Source: Bacillota bacterium (lineage in GTDB: Bacteria; Bacillota; Clostridia; Clostridiales; Clostridiaceae). From it: a stretch of DNA of 35,739 nucleotides. Shown here piece by piece: positions 16,327 to 22,682 of the stretch; the first letter of the stretch is position 1, and each line of letters opens with the position of its first letter. The notes beneath the pieces were generated by a model. It did no database searches, was not told where the DNA came from, and saw only the letters and a list, made by a program, of their open reading frames with translations. The stretch covers positions 1 to 35,739 of the forward strand of contig JAJXWJ010000031.1 in assembly GCA_021781655.1 (NCBI GenBank). The letters run 5' to 3'. Position numbers and translations under genes: made by a program.

Positions 16327-17556
16327 TTATTTTATTGAATCATCATGTTTAAGATTCATCATTTTATTTAATTCATTTAGTGCATCACGTTGCATATCAG
16401 GTAATACATGAGAATATGTATCCATTACAAGTCTAGTATCTACATGCCCCAATCTATCAGCTACAATTTTTGGATGAGTATTAGTTTTTAAAAGTAAGGT
16501 TGCGTGCGTATGCCTTAAGTCATGAAATCTTATTAGTGGAATGCTTAACATTTCGTATAAACTTAATTTTTTGGTATTCCCATCTACAGTTACTTTGTGT
16601 TTAGTATCTTTTAAAACACGCCTATAATTACGACTTATATATGTTGGACTATAAGGCTCACCATTGTTTTGACATACAACAAAACCTTTATCCTTATAAT
16701 TATCGCCTAAATAATCTTTATTAGACTTTTGCTTTTCTTTAAGCTCTTTTAATGCTTCTATAGTAATGTCTAATAATATTATTTTTCTCTTGCTACTAAC
16801 ACTTTTAAGGGGAATGAGATGTAAACTACCATTAATTTCTTGAAGTTGCTCTTGTAATTGAATAAAACCATTATCTAGGTCAATATTTTTCCAGGTAAGT
16901 CCACAGATTTCACCAAGTCGCATACCAGTAGTTGAAGCTAACATGGTGGGAATAAATATAGTTAAATTTTTTATAGCTTTCAAAAGAGTATCAAGCTCTT
17001 TTTGATTATAAACTTGAAGTTCAGATTTTGATTTTTTAGGTTTTTTCATTAGTAAACATGGATTTTTTACGATATAACCTCTTTGAATAGCCCAATTAAA
17101 AGCTATATTCAATACTGTATAGTAGTGGCTAGCAGTTGTTGGGCTTAAGCCTTTCTCTAAAAGATTATTCACTGCTAGCTCAATATGCTCAGTTTTTAGG
17201 CTTCTAGCTTTAGTTTTTCCAATATCTTTTACTATCATGCTAATACAAAATTCATAAAAAGAAAATGTTTTAAAGGTTACATTTGCTTTCTTCGTAGTTA
17301 ACCATAAGTCAAGTAGCTCTTTAACTGTAATTTTATTTTTATCTTTTGTAATAATATCCTTAATATCATAGCCTTGTTTTGATTTCTTTTTAATTTCAAG
17401 TTCTCTTCTTTCGCCTTCTTCACGTGCAGATGTTTTGGTTAGAAAACCTCTTTTGGTTTCACGAATACGGGTTTGCTGTGTCGTAATATCAATTTCATAA
17501 CTAAAGGTTTTTTTCTTAAGTCTTTTGGAATAGTATTCTCTTATAGTTACGGACAT
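16327..17556 (-). CDS. int: Tyrosine-recombinase integrase
   Basis: A 409-residue site-specific recombinase that inserts and excises the element at tRNA-Thr. The N-terminal AP2-like arm-binding region (1-65, ending KKKSKQGYD) is followed by a SAM-like core-binding domain (about 75-165) and the catalytic domain (about 180-395). Catalytic residues are complete: Arg213 (TTGMRLGE), His345-x-x-Arg348 (HDLRHTHA), His371 (RLGHVDT) and the nucleophile Tyr381 (MDTYSHV). The AGGTGA site precedes ATG 17556. It is transcribed towards attL and is of ICE/phage Int type. Confidence 0.95.
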   Translation of the reverse strand: MSVTIREYYSKRLKKKTFSYEIDITTQQTRIRETKRGFLTKTSAREEGERRELEIKKKSKQGYDIKDIITKDKNKITVKELLDLWLTTKKANVTFKTFSFYEFCISMIVKDIGKTKARSLKTEHIELAVNNLLEKGLSPTTASHYYTVLNIAFNWAIQRGYIVKNPCLLMKKPKKSKSELQVYNQKELDTLLKAIKNLTIFIPTMLASTTGMRLGEICGLTWKNIDLDNGFIQLQEQLQEINGSLHLIPLKSVSSKRKIILLDITIEALKELKEKQKSNKDYLGDNYKDKGFVVCQNNGEPYSPTYISRNYRRVLKDTKHKVTVDGNTKKLSLYEMLSIPLIRFHDLRHTHATLLLKTNTHPKIVADRLGHVDTRLVMDTYSHVLPDMQRDALNELNKMMNLKHDDSIK

Positions 17557-17611
17557 AAGTTCACCTACTTACTTTAAGTTAAATTTATAAATAGTATATT
17601 TTTTTATATAG

Positions 17612-18379
17612 TCACTTAATATCTTTGTAGATAAGTTCTTTAATTTCTTTTTCAAGATTTTTCACTTCAATTTCAAGTTTCTTATTTTCTTTTTCTAAAT
17701 CTTTTGTTTCATTGATTAATTTCAATAATTCTGCTGTATCTTCTTTAATAGTATTTAAATCTTCATTATTAGAAGTTTTAGAATTGGTATAATATAATAT
17801 CCTATTTCTTATATTTTTTATCATTTTTGAAAATGATTTAACGTTTGGTTCCGATGCTAAAGTGGCTGATTCTTCATTTTCAATAGGAATTATTATTTTA
17901 GCATCTTGATTAGAATAGCTATCATTATTTGAAATAGAAATATTATTGAATTTTTCTAACAACTCTTTTTTTCTCTTTAAATTAAATGAATCAATAGTTG
18001 AATTAATATTATTAGCTATTATTTGAGATAAAAAAATAAAATCTTGTTTAGATAATCTATTAGAGATGTTTAAGTTCTCGAAACATTTAAAATTATTTAA
18101 CATCATGAATATAGCTAAGTGAACATCTGATGTATTTAACATAAGACTAATATTTGCATCATTTTTATTAATGCTAATGACATCTTCTGTTCCTAACAAA
18201 TCAAGAAGAGACACATTTAGTGAATCAGCTATTTTACTTAATACTTCAATACTTGGGTTACTTTTTTCATTACTTTCTAAATAAGATATGTATTGACCTG
18301 TTTTCTCTATTCTTCTACCTAATTCCCGCTGACTAATATTTAAATTTTCTCTTGCTACCTTAATTCTTTCTCCAATCAT
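17612..18379 (-). CDS. XRE-family repressor with C-terminal coiled coil
   Basis: A 255-residue regulator. Residues 1-65 are a lambda-repressor-type helix-turn-helix (ERIKVARENLNISQRELGRRIEKTGQYISYLESNEKSNPSIEVLSKIADSL pattern). A helical middle part follows, then a C-terminal coiled coil (about 215-255, repeated ETKDLEKENKKLEIEVKNLEKEI). ATG 18379 follows AGGTGGTGA; longer in-frame starts lack a site and read into the promoter. It is divergent from a small Cro-like gene with operators between them. It is probably the master repressor of integration and transfer, with the coiled coil giving oligomerisation. No LexA-like protease motif is seen, so induction must work another way. Confidence 0.8.
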   Translation of the reverse strand: MIGERIKVARENLNISQRELGRRIEKTGQYISYLESNEKSNPSIEVLSKIADSLNVSLLDLLGTEDVISINKNDANISLMLNTSDVHLAIFMMLNNFKCFENLNISNRLSKQDFIFLSQIIANNINSTIDSFNLKRKKELLEKFNNISISNNDSYSNQDAKIIIPIENEESATLASEPNVKSFSKMIKNIRNRILYYTNSKTSNNEDLNTIKEDTAELLKLINETKDLEKENKKLEIEVKNLEKEIKELIYKDIK

Positions 18380-18398
18380 GAAATCACCACCTATAACT

Positions 18399-18498
18399 AT
18401 TATGATATTGAAAATTATATTTGTCAAAGTAAATTTATTATTTGCATATTGACAAATGTAGTTTTGCAAATTAATATGAATATAACAAATATATTTGT
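18399..18498. promoter_or_regulatory. Divergent promoters and operators of the XRE regulator pair
   Basis: Minus promoter: TTGACA (18427-18422), 17 bp, CATAAT (18404-18399). Plus promoter: TTGACA (18449-18454), 17 bp, TAATAT (18472-18477). The two -35 boxes lie in an inverted repeat TTTGTCAA/TTGACAAA (18420-18427 and 18449-18456). A perfect 14-bp palindrome ACAAATATATTTGT (18485-18498) covers the plus transcript start. The shared ACAAA/TTTGT half-site suggests one repressor binding all of them. Confidence 0.7.
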
Positions 18499-18519
18499 CG
18501 TTTTTAGGGGGGGTGCAAA

Positions 18520-18720
18520 ATGAAGCAAGGATTAATTATTAAAATAAAAAGAATGGAGAAGGGATTAAGACAGTATGAATTTGCAAATGAAATAGGAATT
18601 TCAAGGGAATATCTTAGAAAGCTAGAAAATGGTACTGCTAAAAACCCAAGTATAAAAGTAATGAAAAAAATATCTGAGGTTTTAGACGTTTCTCCAATTG
18701 ATTTATTTTTTTTAGATTAG
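18520..18720 (+). CDS. Small Cro/XRE-type helix-turn-helix regulator
   Basis: A 66-residue protein that is essentially one XRE domain (GLIIKIKRMEKGLRQYEFANEIGISREYLRKLENGTAKNPSIKVMKKISEVL). ATG 18520 follows a GGGGGGTG site. It is first in the rightward early operon with the excisionase-like and replication genes. It probably acts as a Cro-like antagonist of the divergent repressor or as an activator of the operon. Confidence 0.85.
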   Translation: MKQGLIIKIKRMEKGLRQYEFANEIGISREYLRKLENGTAKNPSIKVMKKISEVLDVSPIDLFFLD

Positions 18721-18755
18721 AAAAGTTAAAAGTATGAAAAAAAGGAAGTGATAAT

Positions 18756-18941
18756 ATGATTACAACTATCTACAATATTGATGAATTAGAAGAATACCTA
18801 AAACCCAAGGGTATTACACGCACAAGCATTTATAGAGCAATAGCATTAGGGAAATTAAGAGCAATACGTATTGGTAAAAGATATATAGTAAGTGAAAATT
18901 CATTAAATTTATATTTAGAAGGAAATGCCAATGAAATGTGA
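18756..18941 (+). CDS. xis: Excisionase-like small winged-helix protein
   Basis: A 61-residue protein of the MerR-like/HTH_17 excisionase group. It has TRTSIYRAIALGKLRAIRIGKRYIVSENSLNLYL, with the usual helix, wing (RIGKRYIV) and final helix. AGGAAGTG precedes the ATG. Such proteins bend DNA at att sites and steer integrase toward excision. Position next to the regulator pair and a replication gene supports this role. A general DNA-binding function is the alternative. Confidence 0.75.
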   Translation: MITTIYNIDELEEYLKPKGITRTSIYRAIALGKLRAIRIGKRYIVSENSLNLYLEGNANEM

Positions 18942-18960
18942 TTAATAAGGGGGGCTAAAT

Positions 18961-19881
18961 GTGGAGGAAAATATAGAAAGTACAGTTGAACCTCTTTTTG
19001 CAGGAACAATTTTAGAAAATGGTTATGGATATATACCACGAGAAATAATAAGAGACAAAACATTAAATCGTAATTCAAAGGTATTATATGCTTATTTTAT
19101 GGGGTTTGCAGGTAATAAAATGACAGCATTTCCAAGTGTAAAAACAATTTGCGAAGAACTTGGATTTGGAAGTGAGGATACGTATTATAAATATCTAAAT
19201 GAATTAAAAGATAGGGGGTTAATTTCTGCTAAATCAGCTAAGAATGAACAAGGAAAATTTAAAAAAAATATTTATTCTATCACATTTCAAAAATCAAATA
19301 TTGAGGCTGTAAAAAAAATTAATAATGAGGCTAAAGTTTCTAAAACAAATGAGAAGAAACCATACCCTAAAAATCAGGGTACGGAAAAACCATACCCTGA
19401 TTTTTCGAGTACGGTAAATAGGGGTACTAATATAAACAATTCTTTAAATATAAAAGAAAAAAAAGAAACTATGCAAAATATAGAGATGTATGATGATGTG
19501 ATTAGAAAGTATAAAGATATTTCTAAACAAGTAAGTGATTTTGAATTTAATGTGCTTTCAAAACTTCAAAATGAACTAGGTAAAGAATTAGTTATTAAAG
19601 CTATTGACGTTTCTATTATAAATAATAAAAAGAACTTAGGGTATATACAAACAATTTTAATGGATTGGAAAAATAAAAACTTAATTAATACTGAAAAAGT
19701 TGACGAATATTTAGCAAAGTGGAAAGTTAAAAACCAAGAAGCTAAAAGTAACAGAGAAAAACAAATAAGTAGGAGAGCTGAAAATAGTAATTACGAGAAT
19801 ATTAAAAAAAATAGTTTTAATGATTATCCTCAAAGGTCATATGATTTTGATGAATTAGAGCGGAAATTATTAGGATATTAA
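18961..19881 (+). CDS. Replication initiator-like protein (helix-turn-helix + DnaD domain)
   Basis: A 306-residue protein starting at GTG 18961 after a G-rich site. Residues about 20-115 form a winged helix-turn-helix (IPREIIRDKTLNRNSKVLYAYFMG...TAFPSVKTICEELGFGSEDTYYKYLNELKDRGLI) as in phage and plasmid replication organisers. Residues about 180-250 look like a DnaD-type domain (DFEFNVLSKLQNELGKELVIKAIDVSI...NLGYIQTILMDWKNKNL). The tail is charged. Such proteins load helicase at an origin and would allow the excised circle to replicate. No iterons were recognised nearby, and the IS110 insertion begins within about 135 bp downstream. Confidence 0.72.
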   Translation: MEENIESTVEPLFAGTILENGYGYIPREIIRDKTLNRNSKVLYAYFMGFAGNKMTAFPSVKTICEELGFGSEDTYYKYLNELKDRGLISAKSAKNEQGKFKKNIYSITFQKSNIEAVKKINNEAKVSKTNEKKPYPKNQGTEKPYPDFSSTVNRGTNINNSLNIKEKKETMQNIEMYDDVIRKYKDISKQVSDFEFNVLSKLQNELGKELVIKAIDVSIINNKKNLGYIQTILMDWKNKNLINTEKVDEYLAKWKVKNQEAKSNREKQISRRAENSNYENIKKNSFNDYPQRSYDFDELERKLLGY

Positions 19882-20016
19882 TAGTGAAAATAAATAAAAA
19901 GCAATTTGGTAATATGTCAAGAACAAAATAAAAAGAAATTCAAATGATTTCTTTAAAAATGGGTAACTCAAAGAAGCATACAGTTCCTTGAGAACGTACG
20001 TTCGCAAAAATATAGA

Positions 20017-21291
20017 TTAATCTACCCTATTTGAAGAGTAGAGCTGATTTTTAGCCAGCAATCCAAAAATCATACGTATTAATTTACGAGATGTTAGTGC
20101 GAGTGCTCTTTTGTGCTGATGAGTTGTTACTTCAGCAAATTTTTTCTGATAGAATTCTTGATATTCAGGAATATGACATACAACACTTCCTGCTGCTTCT
20201 ATGAGGTAGTAGCGTAAAAAACGGTTTTCTGCTTTGTTCATTGCTGTATTTTCAGCTTTAAAGCTTCCAGATTGATTTTCTTTCCACACGATGCCAGCAT
20301 ATTTGGCTATGGCATCATTATTAGGGAATGCATGTACACTTCCTAATTCAGCAAGAATACCACTGGAGTAAACAGGACCAAAACCAGGGATGGACATTAA
20401 TATTTTGTATTCCACTGGATTCATTCCCATAACAGCCTTTTCAATGGCTTTGTTAATGGCTTTAAGCTCTTTATCAAAAGCTTGAATACAGTTAAAAGAA
20501 CATGCAATAGAAGTTGTTAATGGCTCATATAAACATTTATCAAGACGGTATGAATTACGTGCAGCTTGTTGTAAAATTTCAGCAGTCATCTGTGGATTAG
20601 AAATCCGCTTACGACTCTTTTTACTGACGAAGTCAACAAGGTCTTCAATTGAAGCATTTGCAATATCTTCAGAAGATAGAAATTCAGTAAGTATTGATGA
20701 TGCGGTAGCACCATACTTGTTACTAAATGGATGATCTTCGCCCTGTAGTAATGCAAATTCGCTGAACTTAAGAAACACATTGGATAACATGTATGTTTTC
20801 TCTCTAGTTAAGCATTCGACAATATGAAGTCTATGCCTTGTAAGTCTTTGCAGAGCAAGATATTGAGAACCACGCCATGGCTCAGTATGGATTCTGCCAA
20901 CTCTTGCAAAATCAGCTATAACAAAAGAATCAATACCATCATTTTTATCCAGTGAATTAAAGGATTCCTTGTAGTTAGCAACTTCTTTAGGATTCAAGCA
21001 GTAAACGTAAGGTTTGTATGGCATAAGCTTTTCACTAGAAGATAAAAAATTGGCTATATGTACTCCGTAAAAGGATGTAGATTCTAAGCCTATTATAACT
21101 GTTTTAAAGGTGTTATTTTCTAACACATTAACAAGCATAGCTTCAAGTTGATCAGCACCAGATTGAGTGTTAGGAACAGGCTTCATTTTAACTAAGAATT
21201 CCTGTTCAAAGTTAATAGCAGAGACAACATTTTGTCTCGCACCAATATCGATACCAACAAATAGAGTTGATAAGTAATCTAATTTCTTCAT
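20017..21291 (-). CDS. IS110-family transposase (DEDD recombinase)
   Basis: A transposase of 424 residues, complete. The N-terminal RuvC-like DEDD domain shows FVGIDIGARQNVVSAI, VIIGLESTSFYG, PKEVANYK and KNDGIDSFVIADFAR. A coiled-coil middle is followed by the Tnp_20 domain with MSIPGFGPVYSSGILAELG, which includes the conserved Ser region used for strand cleavage, and KYAGIVWKENQSG. ATG 21291 follows AGGTGGTGA. The same 16-nt ribosome-site-to-start stretch occurs before the XRE repressor at 18379, probably by coincidence. IS110 enzymes act with an RNA guide encoded in their non-coding end. Confidence 0.92.
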   Translation of the reverse strand: MKKLDYLSTLFVGIDIGARQNVVSAINFEQEFLVKMKPVPNTQSGADQLEAMLVNVLENNTFKTVIIGLESTSFYGVHIANFLSSSEKLMPYKPYVYCLNPKEVANYKESFNSLDKNDGIDSFVIADFARVGRIHTEPWRGSQYLALQRLTRHRLHIVECLTREKTYMLSNVFLKFSEFALLQGEDHPFSNKYGATASSILTEFLSSEDIANASIEDLVDFVSKKSRKRISNPQMTAEILQQAARNSYRLDKCLYEPLTTSIACSFNCIQAFDKELKAINKAIEKAVMGMNPVEYKILMSIPGFGPVYSSGILAELGSVHAFPNNDAIAKYAGIVWKENQSGSFKAENTAMNKAENRFLRYYLIEAAGSVVCHIPEYQEFYQKKFAEVTTHQHKRALALTSRKLIRMIFGLLAKNQLYSSNRVD

Positions 21292-21309
21292 GAAATCACC
21301 ACCTTTCAT

Positions 21310-21545
21310 AATTAATGAGGAAGTTAGAAAGGATTATCCTAATCCAAAGTACTGACTGCAACCTCGCGTAATCAGCATTCATCCAGACGCAAAACCTTGC
21401 TGGTGGCTACGAATGGAGATGCAACATTTGTGTAAGCAGAATATGATACTTTGGTCAGGCTGCAAGCTTTCTGGGCAATAACACAATGTGTTTTGCAGGA
21501 GTGATACAGCAGTAACCTTGGCTAAAGTTCCAATAGAACTATTTT
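21310..21545 (-). ncRNA. Candidate bridge RNA region of the IS110 element
   Basis: A segment of about 235 nt upstream of the transposase, on the same strand. It is richer in G/C than its surroundings and has no ORF. In RNA sense it offers an AGTTC-TATTG-GAACT hairpin (21540-21526) at its 5' side. CCAAAGTA (21454-21447) can pair with TACTTTGG (21352-21345). A GCGT...ACGC closed loop (21390-21366) is also present. IS110-group elements encode their target/donor bridge RNA exactly here, between the left end and the transposase. The two guide loops could not be assigned without knowing the IS ends. Confidence 0.55.
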
Positions 21546-21583
21546 AGCATTAGGAAATCCTTTGATAAATAATAAAATTTAAA

Positions 21584-21668
21584 GTATAGATATGAAAGTA
21601 AAAGAATCAGCAATATTGAACCGGGAGAATCCCCACTAGAAAAAAAGAAGTGCTTTCTTAATCTATAC
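21584..21668 (+). ncRNA. Unassigned structured segment
   Basis: GTATAGAT (21584-21591) pairs perfectly with ATCTATAC (21661-21668). Just inside, GAAAGT pairs with GCTTTC, closing a loop that contains CCGGGAGAATCCCC. The structure lies between the IS110 end and a small membrane-protein gene (start 21744), so it could be a 5' leader of that gene or part of the IS left end. No known RNA class was recognised. Confidence 0.35.
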
Positions 21669-21743
21669 AAAATATAAAAAATAAATAAGTCTATAGCAGT
21701 GATTTTACTGACTATAAACTTATTATACGAGGAGTGGATAAAA

Positions 21744-22103
21744 ATGAAAAGATTTTTTATAAATACATTTGTATATATAGGTTTTATTATTATGGCAGTG
21801 GTTATTTTTCAAGGTGTTGCTGATGAAAGCGGGTTTAATTTAAATTATGAAATTCAAAGAAAGATACCAAGTTATATAAATGTTGGCGGAGTAAATGTTG
21901 ATTTGCCGAAAATTGAAGTACCAAGTTTTAATATAATAAATATTCCTGATATTGATTTTAAGGTGACAGGAATAAGTGATTTTTTCAATCTTATACACAA
22001 TTTATTTACTTTGTATCCATCAGCTTCAAGTACTGTACTTATGATTATAGTTTGTTTTGTAGTATATATTATTTTGACGTTACCTTTTGGACGAAGGTAT
22101 TAA
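21744..22103 (+). CDS. Small two-helix membrane protein, unknown
   Basis: A 119-residue protein with an N-terminal TM helix (about 7-25, FVYIGFIIMAVVIFQGVA) and a C-terminal TM helix (about 92-113, TVLMIIVCFVVYIILTLPF). The roughly 65-residue external loop is unusually rich in Asn/Asp/Ile/Pro beta-like repeats (GGVNVDLPKIEVPSFNIINIPDIDF). ATG 21744 follows GAGGAG. It is placed just before oriT and mobC, so a role in transfer or entry exclusion is possible. No family was recognised. Confidence 0.65.
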   Translation: MKRFFINTFVYIGFIIMAVVIFQGVADESGFNLNYEIQRKIPSYINVGGVNVDLPKIEVPSFNIINIPDIDFKVTGISDFFNLIHNLFTLYPSASSTVLMIIVCFVVYIILTLPFGRRY

Positions 22104-22133
22104 AAATGAGTATTAAGCTAAAGTAAGAAGTCT

Positions 22134-22269
22134 CAGGTTCTCTCTCCTTTTGCAACACTTTGAAGTATCAAAGTTTACTTTTCCCTAGTACATAAAAATT
22201 TTGTCGGAGAGATAACCTGCAAGCTTCGTATTTGAGTACTCAAATACAGCTTGTCAAGGGGATATCCCC
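22134..22269. other. Candidate origin of transfer (oriT)
   Basis: A cluster of palindromes lies immediately upstream of mobC and the relaxase. An outer repeat CAGGTTCTCTCTCC (22134-22147) with GGAGAGATAACCTG (22206-22219) pairs at 13 of 14 positions. Inside it ACTTTGA-AGTA-TCAAAGT (22157-22174) is perfect. Next comes a perfect 20-bp palindrome GTATTTGAGT/ACTCAAATAC (22228-22247) extended by CAAGC/GCTTG. Last is GGGGATATCCCC (22258-22269). The region holds no ORF. Location and structure match oriTs of MOB-P systems; the nick site is not identified. Confidence 0.65.
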
Positions 22270-22364
22270 CTGAACCCTCTTAGTTAAAATTGAATAAATT
22301 CAATTTATAAAATAGAAGCTAACGCTTCAAAATTTTATAAAAATATAGAAGTGAGTTGGTTATC

Positions 22365-22682
22365 ATGCGTTCGAGAAATCATCAAATTAAGTTTTATATA
22401 TCTGATGAAGAGCTAATTAAATTAAGAAAAAATATAGAAAAATCAAAACTAAATCAAAGTGAATTTTTAAGAATGATAGCTATTGATAAAGAAATCATTG
22501 TAATTGATGGACTTGGAGATTTAATTATGCAAATAAAAAGGATAGGTGTAAATCTTAATCAAATCGCAAAGATTTTAAACGGAGGAGTTTATATTGATTG
22601 CAAAATAGATTTAGAAAAAGCTCAAAGGGAGCTGAGTAAAATATGGCAACTATTAAATCTTTTAGCGGAAAAAGTTCAGTAA
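22365..22682 (+). CDS. mobC: MobC-like relaxosome accessory protein
   Basis: A 105-residue protein with an N-terminal ribbon-helix-helix-like part (HQIKFYISDEELIKLRKNIEKSKLNQSEFLRMIA). The C-terminal signature of the MobC family (QIKRIGVNLNQIAKILN) is present. It binds oriT and helps the relaxase open the strand. ATG 22365 is used although the upstream site is weak (AAGTGAG); a TTG at 22356 is also in frame. Its 3' end overlaps the relaxase gene by 40 bp, indicating translational coupling. Confidence 0.83.
   Translation: MRSRNHQIKFYISDEELIKLRKNIEKSKLNQSEFLRMIAIDKEIIVIDGLGDLIMQIKRIGVNLNQIAKILNGGVYIDCKIDLEKAQRELSKIWQLLNLLAEKVQ

Larger units (their letters stand above)
20017..21545 (-). mobile_element. 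IS110-family insertion sequence (ends not resolved)
   Basis: The unit comprises a complete transposase gene and a long, comparatively GC-rich non-coding segment on its 5' side, the layout of the IS110 (not IS1111) group. Terminal inverted repeats are not expected in this group and none are obvious, so the exact borders are unknown. A 12-bp palindrome GAACGTACGTTC (19989-20000 region) lies just past the transposase stop. Base composition changes back to A/T-rich around 19900-20000 and 21560-21600. Confidence 0.75.

Noticed and set aside
20586..20780. 64-codon frame inside the transposase on the same strand
   Set aside because: Unlike the nested relaxase gene it has no Shine-Dalgarno and no coherent fold, and the transposase is conserved in this region.
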